A DNA stretch of 49,833 nucleotides from Verrucomicrobiota bacterium (GCA_016871535.1 VHCZ01000013.1:1-49833), one strand, 5' to 3'. Shown: positions 31,293 through 39,868, counted from the stretch's first letter. Notes: generated from the letters alone by a model not told the origin. Numbers and translations are program-made.

Positions 31293-31679
31293 ATGACCGA
31301 TCCCATTTCTGACTTGCTCACACGTTTGCGCAACGCTCACCAGGCGCTGATGCCGGACGTCGTGATGGCGCATTCCAAACTGAAAGAGAGCATTGCCCAG
31401 CTCTTGAAGCGCGAGGGCTACATCGCCGATTGCAGCGTCGAAGGCAAGACCGCGAAGAAACTGAAACTCAAACTGAAGTATCAGGGACGGCAAAGCGTCA
31501 TCGCCGGCCTGCGGCGCGTCAGCACGCCCGGATTGCGCCGCTATGTCGGGGCGGATGAAATCCCGCGCGTGCTTGGCGGAATGGGCACGGCGATCATTTC
31601 CACCTCCAAAGGGGTGATGACGGGATCCGAGGCCCAAAAACAGAACGTGGGCGGCGAGTTGCTCTGTTTTGTTTGGTAG
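31293..31679 (+). CDS. rpsH: Ribosomal protein S8
   Basis: 128 residues from ATG 31293 (MTDPISDLLTRLRNAH). C-terminal signature PRVLGGMGTAIISTSKGVMTGSEAQ...GGELLCFVW. The frame extends upstream into rpsN but that part is not S8. S8 represses the spc operon in E. coli; no target structure was identified here. Confidence 0.97.
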   Translation: MTDPISDLLTRLRNAHQALMPDVVMAHSKLKESIAQLLKREGYIADCSVEGKTAKKLKLKLKYQGRQSVIAGLRRVSTPGLRRYVGADEIPRVLGGMGTAIISTSKGVMTGSEAQKQNVGGELLCFVW

Positions 31680-31695
31680 GCGCGGAAAGAATCAT

Positions 31696-32232
31696 ATGTC
31701 CAGAATTGGAAAAATACCGGTCCAGGTTCCTCCGAAGGTCAAAGTCGAAATCAAAGCCCGCAAGGTCTTTGTTGAAGGCCCCAAGGGCAAATTGGACTTC
31801 GAGTTGCCCCGGCGAACCTCCATCGCGCTGAACGGCGACAAGCTTGTGTTGAGCCGGGACGGCGACGACGCCCAGGCCAAGGCGCTGCACGGATTGAGCC
31901 GAGCCATCGTCAACAACATGGTCAAGGGTGTCACGGACGGCTTCGTTAAGAAGCTGGAAATTCAAGGCGTGGGTTTCAAAGCGGCCGTGCAAGGCAAGAA
32001 CGTCAATTTGATCCTGGGCTATTCCCACCCGATCAACTATCCCATCCCGGATCAGATCAAAGTCACCGTCGAGGAAAACACGAAACTGACGATCGAAGGG
32101 CCCAACAAGGAAGTTGTGGGCCGTGTCGCGGCGGAATTGCGCGGGTTTTATCCCCCCGAGCCGTATAAGGGCAAAGGCGTTCGCTATCTGGGCGAGAAGG
32201 TCAAACGCAAGGAGGGCAAGACCGTTCAATAA
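31696..32232 (+). CDS. rplF: Ribosomal protein L6
   Basis: 178 residues from ATG 31696 (MSRIGKIPVQVPPKV). Two repeated L6 domains, with the signature GPNKEVVGRVAAELRGFYPPEPYKGKGVRY near the end. Supports the sarcin-ricin loop region. A frame start at 31669 inside rpsH is rejected. A hairpin-bearing spacer follows. Confidence 0.98.
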   Translation: MSRIGKIPVQVPPKVKVEIKARKVFVEGPKGKLDFELPRRTSIALNGDKLVLSRDGDDAQAKALHGLSRAIVNNMVKGVTDGFVKKLEIQGVGFKAAVQGKNVNLILGYSHPINYPIPDQIKVTVEENTKLTIEGPNKEVVGRVAAELRGFYPPEPYKGKGVRYLGEKVKRKEGKTVQ

Positions 32233-32249
32233 TTGCCTCGCGGCATGAA

Positions 32250-32279
32250 TTGCGCGTCACGGCAAAATCCGTGGCGCAA
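32250..32279 (+). promoter_or_regulatory. Strong hairpin covering the rplR start region
   Basis: TTGCGC (32250-32255) pairs with GCGCAA (32274-32279) and CACGG (32258-32262) with CCGTG (32269-32273), with a 2-nt bulge and a 6-nt loop: 11 base pairs in 30 nt. It ends 5 nt before the rplR ATG, where a ribosome-binding site would be, and no Shine-Dalgarno is visible. It may gate L18 translation or be a small mobile hairpin. No T-run follows. Confidence 0.55.
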
Positions 32280-32284
32280 CCGAC

Positions 32285-32650
32285 ATGAGAACCGAAAAGA
32301 AAAATCAGCTCAGGCAACTGCGGCGCTGGCGCATCCGCAAGAAGGTCGCCGGCACGAGCGCGCGGCCCCGAATGAGCGTCTGTTTCACAGGCAAGAACAT
32401 TTACGTGCAGTTTATCGACGATACCGCCGGCAAGACGCTGGCTTCCACCTCGACACTGGACAAATCCATTCCGGACCGGGAGAAGCTCAAAGCCAACGTC
32501 ACGAGCGCAAAGCGGATCGGGCAAGCCGCAGCCGAAGCGGCCAAGAACAAAGGCATCCAGGCCGTCGTCTTTGACCGCCGCGGAGCGCGCTATCACGGAA
32601 AAGTCAAGGCGCTCGCCGATGCGGCCCGGGAAGCCGGCTTGAAATTCTAA
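32285..32650 (+). CDS. rplR: Ribosomal protein L18
   Basis: 121 residues. Basic N-terminus [32 protein letters not shown], then IYVQFIDD and [35 protein letters not shown], all L18 signatures. Binds 5S rRNA with L5. No Shine-Dalgarno is visible; the start is preceded immediately by a hairpin. Confidence 0.97.
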   Translation: MRTEKKNQLRQLRRWRIRKKVAGTSARPRMSVCFTGKNIYVQFIDDTAGKTLASTSTLDKSIPDREKLKANVTSAKRIGQAAAEAAKNKGIQAVVFDRRGARYHGKVKALADAAREAGLKF

Positions 32651-32672
32651 ATCGAACCAGGAGATCACTATC

Positions 32673-33320
32673 GTGGCGGAACAACCCAGAAGTAATTCGG
32701 AACCCGGCCGCGGCGGCGGACGCGGACCCGGCCGCGGCGGCCGGCGAATGCGCGGCGGAGCGGAAGGCACGGAACAGCAGGTTGAAGGAAAAGATTCGAC
32801 CGAGCTCAGCGAGAAAGTCGTCTTCATCAATCGCTCCTCCAAAGTCGTCAAAGGCGGACGCCGCTTCAGCTTCAGCGCGCTGGTGGTCGTCGGGGACAAA
32901 CAAGGACGCGTTGGCCTTGGCCTGGGGAAAGCGGGCGAGGTGGCCGATGCCATCCGCAAAGGCGGCGAGGAGGCGCGGCAGCGGATGTTGAAGGTCTCCT
33001 TGCGCAACGCGACGATCCCGCACGAGGTTATTTCCACGTTCGGAGGCGCGCGCGTGTTGTTGCGGCCTGCGTCGCCTGGGACTGGAATTATCGCGGGGAA
33101 AACGGTTCGTGCCGTCGTCGAGTCGGCCGGAGTGAAGGACATCTTGAGCAAGTCGCTGGGTTCCAAGAATGCCGCGAACGTGGCCAAAGCCACACTCGAG
33201 GCGCTCCGCACCTTGCGATTGCGCGACGAGATTTTCCGCAGCCGTGGTCTGTCGCTGAGAGTGGCGGCCCAGAGCGAACCGCCACCGCCACCGCCGGCTC
33301 CAGGTAACGTCTCCGCCTGA
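32673..33320 (+). CDS. rpsE: Ribosomal protein S5
   Basis: 215 residues, longer than the usual 160-170. A Gly/Arg-rich extension of about 40 residues precedes the S5 domain ([31 protein letters not shown]), and the end is Pro-rich (PPPPPPAPG). GTG 32673 is the start, with AGGAG 10 nt upstream. The signature around [20 protein letters not shown] is present. The extra N-terminus may bind rRNA. No rpmD (L30) lies between it and rplO. Confidence 0.96.
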   Translation: MAEQPRSNSEPGRGGGRGPGRGGRRMRGGAEGTEQQVEGKDSTELSEKVVFINRSSKVVKGGRRFSFSALVVVGDKQGRVGLGLGKAGEVADAIRKGGEEARQRMLKVSLRNATIPHEVISTFGGARVLLRPASPGTGIIAGKTVRAVVESAGVKDILSKSLGSKNAANVAKATLEALRTLRLRDEIFRSRGLSLRVAAQSEPPPPPPAPGNVSA

Positions 33321-33330
33321 ACTTCTCTTT

Positions 33331-33807
33331 ATGCGATTACACGATCTCAAACCTCGTCCGGGCGCCAAGCACCGCCGGAAGCGTCTCGGGCAGGGTGAAT
33401 CCAGCGGGCACGGAAAATCCAGCGGGCGTGGCGGGAAAGGCCAGACGGCCCGCTCCGGAAGCTCCATCCGGATCGGGTTTGAAGGCGGCCAGATGCCGCT
33501 CATCCGGAGGATGCCAAAGCGCGGTTTTAACAACGCCCGCCACACGGTGCGTTACATCCCGGTCAATCTGGAGGCTCTGAACCGGTTCGAGGATGGGGGC
33601 AGAGTGGACGAGGCGGTTCTGCGTTCCGCCGGGCTGGCCAGCGGGCGCGCGGACGGGATCAAGATTCTGGGCGGGGGTGAATTGACCCGGAAACTGACGG
33701 TCTGTGCGCATGCCTTCAGCGGCTCGGCGCGCGCCAAGATCGAGAAAGCCGGCGGCGTCTGCGAAACGGTGGGTTCCACCACGGCCGCTCCAGCCAAGAG
33801 CGCGTAA
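33331..33807 (+). CDS. rplO: Ribosomal protein L15
   Basis: 158 residues. MRLHDLKPRPGAKHRRKRLGQGESSGHGKSSGRGGKGQ is the conserved Gly/Arg-rich N-terminus; FEGGQMPLIRRMPKRGF follows, then a globular C-terminal domain. It starts 10 nt after rpsE, in the place where L30 usually intervenes. Confidence 0.97.
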   Translation: MRLHDLKPRPGAKHRRKRLGQGESSGHGKSSGRGGKGQTARSGSSIRIGFEGGQMPLIRRMPKRGFNNARHTVRYIPVNLEALNRFEDGGRVDEAVLRSAGLASGRADGIKILGGGELTRKLTVCAHAFSGSARAKIEKAGGVCETVGSTTAAPAKSA

Positions 33808-33826
33808 GTTTCGCTGAGGAATTCGC

Positions 33827-35212
33827 ATGTTCAAAACGATCTGGAATACGTTCGCCAATTGTTTCAAGATTCCGGAGCTGAAGTCCCGGATTGTTTTTAC
33901 CCTCCTGGTTTTGGCGATTTGCCGCATCATCGCGTGGGTTCCGACTCCGGGCCTCAATGCGACCGAACTGAGGGATTACCTGCAGAAGCCGGGTCAGATG
34001 GAGGGCAATTCCCTGCTCCAGATGTACAGCCTTTTCACGGGCGGCGCCTTGCAGAACTGCGCCATCGGCGCGCTCGGCATCATGCCCTACATCACGGCGA
34101 CGATTATCATCCAGCTTTTGACGGCCGTGGTGCCAACCCTGAGCAAATTGGCGCGCGAAGAGGGCGGTCGGGCGAAAATCATCCAGTATTCGCGCTACCT
34201 GACGGTCTTATTGTGCCTGGGCCACGGCACGCTTATGGCCATAGGGTGGGAAAACCCAGGCCAGATTTTCCCGGGATTCGAAGGGAAACTTGTCGTGGTG
34301 GACAATATCTGGTGGTACCGGATTCAGACAATTCTGGCGCTCACGACGGGGACGTTGTTGCTCATGTGGATGGGGGAGCAAATCACAGAGCGAGGGATAG
34401 GGAACGGGGTCTCGTTGATCATCACGATCGGCATTGTGGCGGATCTGCCGATCGCGGGGCAGCAGCTTTACTACATGTTCTTCCCGGAGGCTGCAGGGCT
34501 GGGAGACCGGAAATACAACGTGTTCCATGCGATTGCGCTCGTTCTGCTCTTAGCCGCCGTGGTGGCTGCCGTCGTTGCCGTAACACAGGCCCAGCGAAAA
34601 ATCCCCGTGCAATACGCCCAACGGGCCGTGGGACGCAAGGTGTACGCGGGGGGCAGCTCCTTCATGCCCTTGCGCGTGAATTATGCCGGGGTGATGCCCA
34701 TCATTTTTGCTCAGGCTGTTTTGGTCTTCCCGGCGATGGCCCTTTCGAAGCTGGGGGATATCTCCCACATCCAGTTCTTCAAGGATATTGGGAATGATTT
34801 GACCCGCGGCGAGTTGCTCTATTATTGCCTGTACACGGCGATGATCCTGTTTTTCTCCTACTTCTGGGTCGCGACCCAGTTCAATGAATTGCAGATTTCT
34901 GACGATCTGAAGAAATACGGCGGATACATCCCCGGCGTTCGGCCCGGCCCGGCCACCAGCGATTTTTTGCACCGAACCATGAGCCGGATCACTCTGGCGG
35001 GAGCAGTCTTTCTCACCGTCATTGCGGTCATCCCGATGCTCATGGCCGATCTCTTTGGGATCAACTACCGGGTCTCGCAGTTCTTCGGTGGCACCAGTAT
35101 GTTGATCACCGTAGGTGTGATGCTGGATACGATGAGGCAGATGGAGTCTCACTTGTTGATGCGGCACTATGACGGATTCCTGAAGAAGGGACGGATCCGA
35201 GGCCGTTTTTGA
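33827..35212 (+). CDS. secY: Preprotein translocase subunit SecY
   Basis: 461 residues. The pore subunit of the Sec translocon, with about ten membrane segments; visible signatures are GGALQNCAIGALGIMPYITATIIIQLL (plug and segment 2) and the cytoplasmic loop with YGGYIPGVRPGPAT. It partners with SecE encoded at 10000. AGGAATTC precedes the ATG. adk, which often follows secY, is absent; map begins 1 nt after the stop. Confidence 0.98.
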   Translation: MFKTIWNTFANCFKIPELKSRIVFTLLVLAICRIIAWVPTPGLNATELRDYLQKPGQMEGNSLLQMYSLFTGGALQNCAIGALGIMPYITATIIIQLLTAVVPTLSKLAREEGGRAKIIQYSRYLTVLLCLGHGTLMAIGWENPGQIFPGFEGKLVVVDNIWWYRIQTILALTTGTLLLMWMGEQITERGIGNGVSLIITIGIVADLPIAGQQLYYMFFPEAAGLGDRKYNVFHAIALVLLLAAVVAAVVAVTQAQRKIPVQYAQRAVGRKVYAGGSSFMPLRVNYAGVMPIIFAQAVLVFPAMALSKLGDISHIQFFKDIGNDLTRGELLYYCLYTAMILFFSYFWVATQFNELQISDDLKKYGGYIPGVRPGPATSDFLHRTMSRITLAGAVFLTVIAVIPMLMADLFGINYRVSQFFGGTSMLITVGVMLDTMRQMESHLLMRHYDGFLKKGRIRGRF

Positions 35213-35213
35213 C

Positions 35214-35990
35214 GTGATCATTCTGAAAAATGATCGGGATATCGAGGCAATGCGTGCGGCCGGGGCAGTGGCCAGCACGGTGCTCGACGAGATTTGTGCG
35301 TGGATCACACCGGGTGTCACGACTAAAGAGATTGATCAGTACGCGGCTGGCAGCATAAAGAGCCACGGCGCCAAGAGCGCCTTTTTGGGATATCGAAAAT
35401 ATCCATGCTACGTCTGCCTCTCTGTGAATGAGGAAGTTGTGCATGGATTGGCGAGTGACCGGCGCGTTCATTTTGGCGATATTGTCGGGATTGATGTCGG
35501 TGTTCTTTTCAAGGGCTACATTGGTGATACGGCGCGAACGGTCGCCGTGGGCGGATGCGACGTACTGGCCCAGAAACTGATTGATGTGACGGAAAAGGCG
35601 CTGTATGAAGGGATCGCACAAGCGCGGGCCGGGAAGCAAGTGTCGGATATCTCGCGTGCGATCCAGACCTACGTGGAACGCAATGGGTTCAGCATCGTGC
35701 GTGAATTTGTAGGGCATGGCGTGGGCCGCTCAATGCACGAAGATCCGCAGGTGCCGAATTACGTAGATGGCAAACCGTCGCCAAGATTGCGTCCGGGCAT
35801 GACGTTGGCGATTGAGCCGATGGTGAATGCGGGCGGTCCGGCGGTGCAGATTCTGCGCGACGGCTGGACGGTGGTCACGAAGGACGGCCAGCCTTCCGCC
35901 CATTTTGAACACACGGTTCTGATCACCGAGTCTGAGCCGGAGATTTTAACGTGGCCAGCGAAGCACCTATTGAAGCCGAAGGCAAGGTAG
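35214..35990 (+). CDS. map: Methionine aminopeptidase, type I
   Basis: 258 residues with GTG start 35214, 1 nt after the secY stop. Removes N-terminal Met from new proteins. Metal ligands of the pita-bread fold are visible: D in GIDVGVLFKGYIGD (two Asp), H in VGHGVGRSMHEDP, E in AIEPMV and E in FEHTVLITE. The C-terminus overlaps infA by 40 nt. A secY-map-infA-rpmJ order is common in bacteria. Confidence 0.97.
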   Translation: MIILKNDRDIEAMRAAGAVASTVLDEICAWITPGVTTKEIDQYAAGSIKSHGAKSAFLGYRKYPCYVCLSVNEEVVHGLASDRRVHFGDIVGIDVGVLFKGYIGDTARTVAVGGCDVLAQKLIDVTEKALYEGIAQARAGKQVSDISRAIQTYVERNGFSIVREFVGHGVGRSMHEDPQVPNYVDGKPSPRLRPGMTLAIEPMVNAGGPAVQILRDGWTVVTKDGQPSAHFEHTVLITESEPEILTWPAKHLLKPKAR

Positions 35991-36181
35991 TGGAAGTATT
36001 GCCGAACAGCCGGTACCGAGTGGAGTTGGCCAATGGCCATCGCCTGCTCGCTTATGTGTCCGGGAAGCTCCGGCTGGAATTCGTCCGATTTGCGCCGGGT
36101 GACGTGGTCACGGTGCAGATGTCGGCTTACGACTTGTCCCGGGGCTGCATCGCGTCTAAAGAAACGAGAGTCGATTTATGA
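35951..36181 (+). CDS. infA: Translation initiation factor IF-1
   Basis: 76 residues with GTG start. OB-fold: [35 protein letters not shown], then [21 protein letters not shown]. Differs from most IF-1, which have E-L-x-N-G-H-x-V-L-A-H-I-S-G-K-M, by L-A-Y-V-S-G-K-L, and it ends ASKETRVDL rather than in the usual I-x-Y-R. It overlaps map by 40 nt and its TGA overlaps the rpmJ ATG, so all three are likely coupled. Confidence 0.94.
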   Translation: MASEAPIEAEGKVVEVLPNSRYRVELANGHRLLAYVSGKLRLEFVRFAPGDVVTVQMSAYDLSRGCIASKETRVDL

Positions 36182-36291
36182 AAGTTCGAGCGTCTGTGAA
36201 AAAACTGTGCGAGCACTGCAAGATTGTGCGCCGCAAAGGCGTGATCCGCGTCATTTGCAGCAACTCGCGTCACAAGCAGCGGCAAGGTTAA
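36178..36291 (+). CDS. rpmJ: Ribosomal protein L36
   Basis: 37 residues: [20 protein letters not shown], then [17 protein letters not shown]. The zinc ligands C11, C14, C27 and H32 are all present, so this is the zinc-binding type. Its start overlaps the infA stop as ATGA (36178-36181). L36 organises 23S rRNA near the GTPase centre. Confidence 0.96.
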   Translation: MKVRASVKKLCEHCKIVRRKGVIRVICSNSRHKQRQG

Positions 36292-36309
36292 CCTGGATTG
36301 AATTGAATT

Positions 36310-36705
36310 ATGGCACGCGTACTTGGTGTGGACATTCCCGGTCAGAAGCGGATTGATATCGCGCTTCGCTTCATTTACGGCATCGGCCCGGCCAACTCGA
36401 AGTGGATTCTGGACAAAGCCAAGATCAATCCGGGCATCCGCGCCAAAGATCTGACGGAACAGCAATTGTCGCAGATCGTTCACGCCATTCAGGATGGCAA
36501 ATACGTCATCGAAGGCGATCTGCGGCGGGAGATCGGGTTGAACCTCAAGCGGCTCCAGAGCATCAAATGCTATCGAGGCGTCCGGCATCTTCGGAGTCTG
36601 CCCGTTCGCGGGCAGCGCACGCAAACCAATGCGCGCACACGAAAAGGCCCGCGGAAGACCGTCGGCGTTCAACGAAACCCGCAAGCAAAAGCTGGCATCC
36701 ACTAG
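36310..36705 (+). CDS. rpsM: Ribosomal protein S13
   Basis: 131 residues. [34 protein letters not shown] and [32 protein letters not shown] are diagnostic. It forms intersubunit bridges and contacts P-site tRNA through its basic C-terminal tail. It opens the alpha-operon part of the cluster. Confidence 0.98.
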   Translation: MARVLGVDIPGQKRIDIALRFIYGIGPANSKWILDKAKINPGIRAKDLTEQQLSQIVHAIQDGKYVIEGDLRREIGLNLKRLQSIKCYRGVRHLRSLPVRGQRTQTNARTRKGPRKTVGVQRNPQAKAGIH

Positions 36706-36756
36706 GCTCAAATCGCGCGCTAATCACAAACCCCCAACTCCTGCAACGGATTCCGC

Positions 36757-37407
36757 ATGGCTGACGAACCTAAACCGAAAAAACCGGCTCCCAAAAAGGA
36801 GAGCAAACCCGCCCCTCCTGCCGCGGCCCGAGAACAGGCGGCTCCCAAAGGACTAGCTGACGAAGCCAAGCCTCCGAAGCCGGCAAAGAAAGCGTTGGCG
36901 GCAGAAGGCGCGGACGCCGCCAAGCCCGCGGAGAAACCCGCTGGAGGCGCTGCTCCGGCTGCTCCAGCAGTTCCCACTGCGGGCGTCGCTCCAACGGCCG
37001 CGGAACTCCTCGGGGACGACCAGGCCGCAAAGAAAATCATCAAGGCCAAAGGCGCCAAGAACATCTCGGTCGGCGTCGCGAATATCCTGGCCACCTTCAA
37101 CAATACCCTGGTGTCGATCACGGACATGCACGGCAACGTCATTGGCTGGTCTAGTTCCGGGAAGGTTGGATTCAAAGGTTCGCGCAAGAGCACGGCGTTT
37201 GCCGCTCAGCAAGTCGCGCAGGACGCTGCCCGCCAGGCCATGTCACACGGCATGAAAGAAGTTGAAATCCGCGTCCGAGGTCCGGGTTCAGGCCGGGAAT
37301 CGGCGATCCGAGCGCTTCAGGCAATTGGCCTGGAGATCAGCAGCATCAAGGATGTGACTCCCGTCCCGCACAACGGCTGCCGGCCCCGCAAGAAGCGCCG
37401 CGTTTGA
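36757..37407 (+). CDS. rpsK: Ribosomal protein S11 with long N-terminal extension
   Basis: 216 residues, against about 125-130 for typical bacterial S11. Residues 1 to about 90 are a low-complexity leader rich in Ala, Pro and Lys ([19 protein letters not shown], then repeated [10 protein letters not shown]). The normal S11 domain follows from [22 protein letters not shown] to the conserved end [12 protein letters not shown]. The in-frame codons just before the S11 domain offer no ATG, and ATG 36757 fits the operon spacing, so the extension seems genuine. It may be an unstructured rRNA-binding tail or interaction arm on the 30S platform. Confidence 0.93.
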   Translation: MADEPKPKKPAPKKESKPAPPAAAREQAAPKGLADEAKPPKPAKKALAAEGADAAKPAEKPAGGAAPAAPAVPTAGVAPTAAELLGDDQAAKKIIKAKGAKNISVGVANILATFNNTLVSITDMHGNVIGWSSSGKVGFKGSRKSTAFAAQQVAQDAARQAMSHGMKEVEIRVRGPGSGRESAIRALQAIGLEISSIKDVTPVPHNGCRPRKKRRV

Positions 37408-37415
37408 GGTTTGAT

Positions 37416-37514
37416 ATGAGTTTCAAGTTTCAAGTTTCAAGTTTCGAGTTCCCAAAGGAAGCGCCGAAGGTTTGGGCGCAACTCCGCACTCCGCACTCCG
37501 CATTCCGCAATTAA
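37416..37514 (+). CDS. Possible 32-residue ORF formed by the repeat in the rpsK-rpsD spacer
   Basis: ATG 37416 lies 8 nt after the rpsK stop, and the frame stays open to TAA 37512-37514, 3 nt before the rpsD ATG. The peptide begins MSFKFQVSSFEFPKE and ends RTPHSAFRN. No family is recognised. The arrangement copies that of the rplV-rpsC spacer, with the stop at the same distance before the next gene. It could be chance in a low-stop repeat or serve translational coupling. Confidence 0.3.
   Translation: MSFKFQVSSFEFPKEAPKVWAQLRTPHSAFRN
37419..37508. repeat. Heptamer-repeat locus in the rpsK-rpsD spacer (locus C)
   Basis: Left half: AGTTTCA three times (37419-37439) then AGTTTCG (37440-37446). 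Right half: ACTCCGC three times (37481-37501) then ATTCCGC (37502-37508). The right units are shared with locus A inside the kinase gene. A short stem GCGCC/GGCGC lies in the spacer between. Confidence 0.8.
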
Positions 37515-37517
37515 CCT

Positions 37518-38126
37518 ATGGCTCGATATACTGGTCCTCGCGTTCGAATCAGCCGGCGATTTGGCATTCCGATCTACGGCGCTTCAAAGTACCTCGAACG
37601 GAAAAACTATGGTCCCGGCGTGCATGGCCCCAGGAGCCGGCGCAAGAGCACCGATTACGCGCTGGGGCTGATCGAGAAACAGAAGCTCCGATACTATTAT
37701 GGTCTGATGGAACGTCAGTTCAGGCGCGTTTACCAGAAGGCCCTCAAGCGGCGCGGCGTCACGGGTGAAACCATGCTTCAGATTCTCGAACTGCGCCTCG
37801 ACAATGTGGTTTATCACCTGGGCTTCGCCAATACCCGTGCCGCGGCCCGCCAGATGGTCACGCACGGCCATATCAAGGTCAATGGCCGGAAAGTGAACGT
37901 TCCGTCTTGCGGCCTGAAAGTGAATGACACCGTGGAAGTGAAGGACTCCAGCGTTTCCCGCCAGATGGGCACGCGCAACCTCGAATCGGCCACCAGCCGC
38001 GCCGTGCCAGACTGGCTTACCTTGAATCGCGACGCTTTCAAAGGAACGGTTCTGCGGGTTCCAACCCGCGATGAAATCCAGCCGATTGCCAACGAGCAGG
38101 CAGTGGTAGAATTTTATTCCCGCTAA
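37518..38126 (+). CDS. rpsD: Ribosomal protein S4
   Basis: 202 residues. MARYTGPRVRISRRFGIPIYG, then the S4 RNA-binding domain LELRLDNVVYHLGFANTRAAARQMVTHGHIKVNGRKV. It is the zinc-free type. S4 starts 30S assembly and, in E. coli, represses the alpha operon. It is flanked on both sides by repeat-containing spacers. Confidence 0.97.
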   Translation: MARYTGPRVRISRRFGIPIYGASKYLERKNYGPGVHGPRSRRKSTDYALGLIEKQKLRYYYGLMERQFRRVYQKALKRRGVTGETMLQILELRLDNVVYHLGFANTRAAARQMVTHGHIKVNGRKVNVPSCGLKVNDTVEVKDSSVSRQMGTRNLESATSRAVPDWLTLNRDAFKGTVLRVPTRDEIQPIANEQAVVEFYSR

Positions 38127-38136
38127 ACAACAAAGC

Positions 38137-38209
38137 GGATTATTGGATGTTTGGATGACCGGGTTATTTGGACAAGCTCCATTGATCCAGAAATCCACCG
38201 ATCCATTAA
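38137..38209. repeat. Inverted octamer-repeat locus in the rpsD-rpoA spacer (locus D)
   Basis: Left: GGATTATT, GGATGTTT, GGATGACC, GGGTTATT (38137-38168). Right: TCCATTGA, TCCAGAAA, TCCACCGA, TCCATTAA (38178-38209). Each unit has a constant core (TGGA, or TCCA in the other half) and four variable bases, so it is more degenerate than loci B and E but in perfect 8-bp register. Confidence 0.7.
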
Positions 38210-38280
38210 CCCAAAACAATTATACGGACGGCTTCGGTCGCGGGAATAAACAGCCGGGGCCGTCAGATCAAAATTGTTGA
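38155..38280 (+). CDS. Possible 41-residue ORF in the rpsD-rpoA spacer
   Basis: ATG 38155 lies inside the octamer repeat and the frame runs to TGA 38278-38280, 9 nt before the rpoA ATG. The peptide starts MTGLFGQAPLIQKSTDPLTQ. No family is recognised and no Shine-Dalgarno is evident. It is the third spacer ORF in this superoperon that spans a short repeat and ends just ahead of the next gene. Confidence 0.2.
   Translation: MTGLFGQAPLIQKSTDPLTQNNYTDGFGRGNKQPGPSDQNC
38217..38276 (+). promoter_or_regulatory. Structured leader immediately upstream of rpoA
   Basis: CAATT (38217-38221) can pair with AATTG (38272-38276), enclosing GACGGC (38227-38232) with GCCGTC (38259-38264). It ends 13 nt before the rpoA ATG. 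Since S4 is encoded just upstream and S4 controls the alpha operon elsewhere, a regulatory role is conceivable, but no S4-type pseudoknot was shown. Confidence 0.35.
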
Positions 38281-38289
38281 AAGAAGACT

Positions 38290-39303
38290 ATGCCAGTACG
38301 ACTCGGTCGTTTTGAAATGCCCAAACGGTTGGTCAAAGAAGACACAACCGCCACTGAAACCTACGCCAAGTTCATTGCCGAACCGTTTGAAACCGGTTAC
38401 GGCCACACCGTCGGGAACTCGCTCCGGCGGGTCCTGCTGTCCTCGTTGGAAGGCGCGGCCATTACCTCCATCAAGCTCGATGGCGCCATGCACGAATTCA
38501 CCACCATTGACGGCGTGGTGGAGGATGTCACCGACGTCATTCTGAATCTGAAAAAAGTGTTGTTCAAGGCCCGCAGCCGTGAGCCGCAGACTGTGATGAT
38601 CTCCGTGCAGAAGGAGGGGCCCGTCCTCGCCGGGGACATCAAGTTGACCCAGAATCTGGAACTGGTGAATCCCAAGCAGATCATCTGCACCCTCGACAAA
38701 AAGAAGAAGTTCGAGATGGAGATGGAGGTCAAGGTCGGGCGCGGCTTTTGCCCGGGGGACGAGAACAAGAAACCCGATCAGCCCATCGGCGTGATCGCAA
38801 TCGATTCGCTATTTTCGCCGGTTACCCGCGTCCGCTATTCCGTCGAGAGCGCGCGCGTCGGCCAGCGTACGGATTATGACCGGCTGGTTCTGGAGATCTG
38901 GACCGACGGACGTGTTTCTCCGGACGATGCGCTTACCCAGGCTTCAGCGATTCTACAGCATCACCTGGACGTTTTCGTGGGCTACGACAAGAATGCCGTC
39001 GAATTCGAGCAAGAGCCGGATAAGCAGGACGACGAGAAAGCCCGCCAGCGCAAGGTGCTCAACATGAGCGTCAATGAAATCGAACTCAGCGTGCGCGCGG
39101 CCAACTGCTTGAACAACGCGAACATCACCACCGTCGGCCAGCTCGCCATGAAGACCGAGGCGGAGATGCTCAAGTATCGCAACTTCGGCAAGAAATCTCT
39201 GAACGAAATCAAAGAGAAACTCGCGGCCCTGGGACTGGCGTTGGGAATGAACATCGACCCGTCCCTGCTCGAAGCGCCCAAGGAAGAACCCAAGACGGCC
39301 TAG
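38290..39303 (+). CDS. rpoA: DNA-directed RNA polymerase subunit alpha
   Basis: 337 residues. N-terminal assembly domain with EPFETGYGHTVGNSLRRVLLSSLEGAAITS, and C-terminal domain with VNEIELSVRAANCLNNANITTVGQLAMKTEAEMLKYRNFGKKSLNEIKEKL, which contacts UP elements and activators. Complete and normal length. GAAAGAAG precedes the ATG. Followed by rplQ, 12 nt away. Confidence 0.99.
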   Translation: MPVRLGRFEMPKRLVKEDTTATETYAKFIAEPFETGYGHTVGNSLRRVLLSSLEGAAITSIKLDGAMHEFTTIDGVVEDVTDVILNLKKVLFKARSREPQTVMISVQKEGPVLAGDIKLTQNLELVNPKQIICTLDKKKKFEMEMEVKVGRGFCPGDENKKPDQPIGVIAIDSLFSPVTRVRYSVESARVGQRTDYDRLVLEIWTDGRVSPDDALTQASAILQHHLDVFVGYDKNAVEFEQEPDKQDDEKARQRKVLNMSVNEIELSVRAANCLNNANITTVGQLAMKTEAEMLKYRNFGKKSLNEIKEKLAALGLALGMNIDPSLLEAPKEEPKTA

Positions 39304-39315
39304 AGAGGAATCCCC

Positions 39316-39819
39316 ATGCGACATCTCAAGAGAACGGCCAAACTGGGCCGCACCGGCGAGCATCGAAACGCGATGCTCGCCAATCTGGTTAGCAGCCTCA
39401 TCCTCCACAAACGGGTCACCACCACGCTGGCAAAAGCCAAGGCCGCCCGGCCCGTGGCCGAGAAGATGGTGACGCTGGGGAAAACCGGGTCCATTCATGC
39501 CCGGCGGCTGGCTGCGGCGCGGTTGAAATACAACCCGCGGCGGGCTCTCCCGAGCAAAGCGCTGCGCGCCAAAGCCCGCAAGAACGACATCGTCCATATT
39601 CTGTTCGATGAGATCGCCCCGGCGTTCAAGAATCGTAATGGCGGTTACACGCGCATCGTGAAGCTGAATCGCCGCCAGGGTGACGCTGCGGAACTTGCCA
39701 TCCTGGAATGGGTCGAGTTGCCAGCGGCGGCGCCGACAGAAGCCCCGAAACCCGAGGCCGCAGCGGCTTCGCAGGCTCCCGCTTCCACCGAGGCACCCGC
39801 AACTCCTGAACAGAGATAA
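39316..39819 (+). CDS. rplQ: Ribosomal protein L17 with C-terminal extension
   Basis: 167 residues. MRHLKRTAKLGRTGEHRNAMLANLVSSLILHKRVTTTLAKAKAARPVAEKMVTLGK is diagnostic. The core ends near residue 135 (ELAILEWVELP), and about 30 Ala/Pro/Glu-rich residues follow, similar in composition to the S11 leader. It is the last gene of the ribosomal superoperon. No convincing terminator follows. Confidence 0.97.
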   Translation: MRHLKRTAKLGRTGEHRNAMLANLVSSLILHKRVTTTLAKAKAARPVAEKMVTLGKTGSIHARRLAAARLKYNPRRALPSKALRAKARKNDIVHILFDEIAPAFKNRNGGYTRIVKLNRRQGDAAELAILEWVELPAAAPTEAPKPEAAAASQAPASTEAPATPEQR

Positions 39820-39868
39820 CCATCCGTCAGTTGTCGGCTTGTTGACTGCTCTTGCCTCGGTGAATTCA

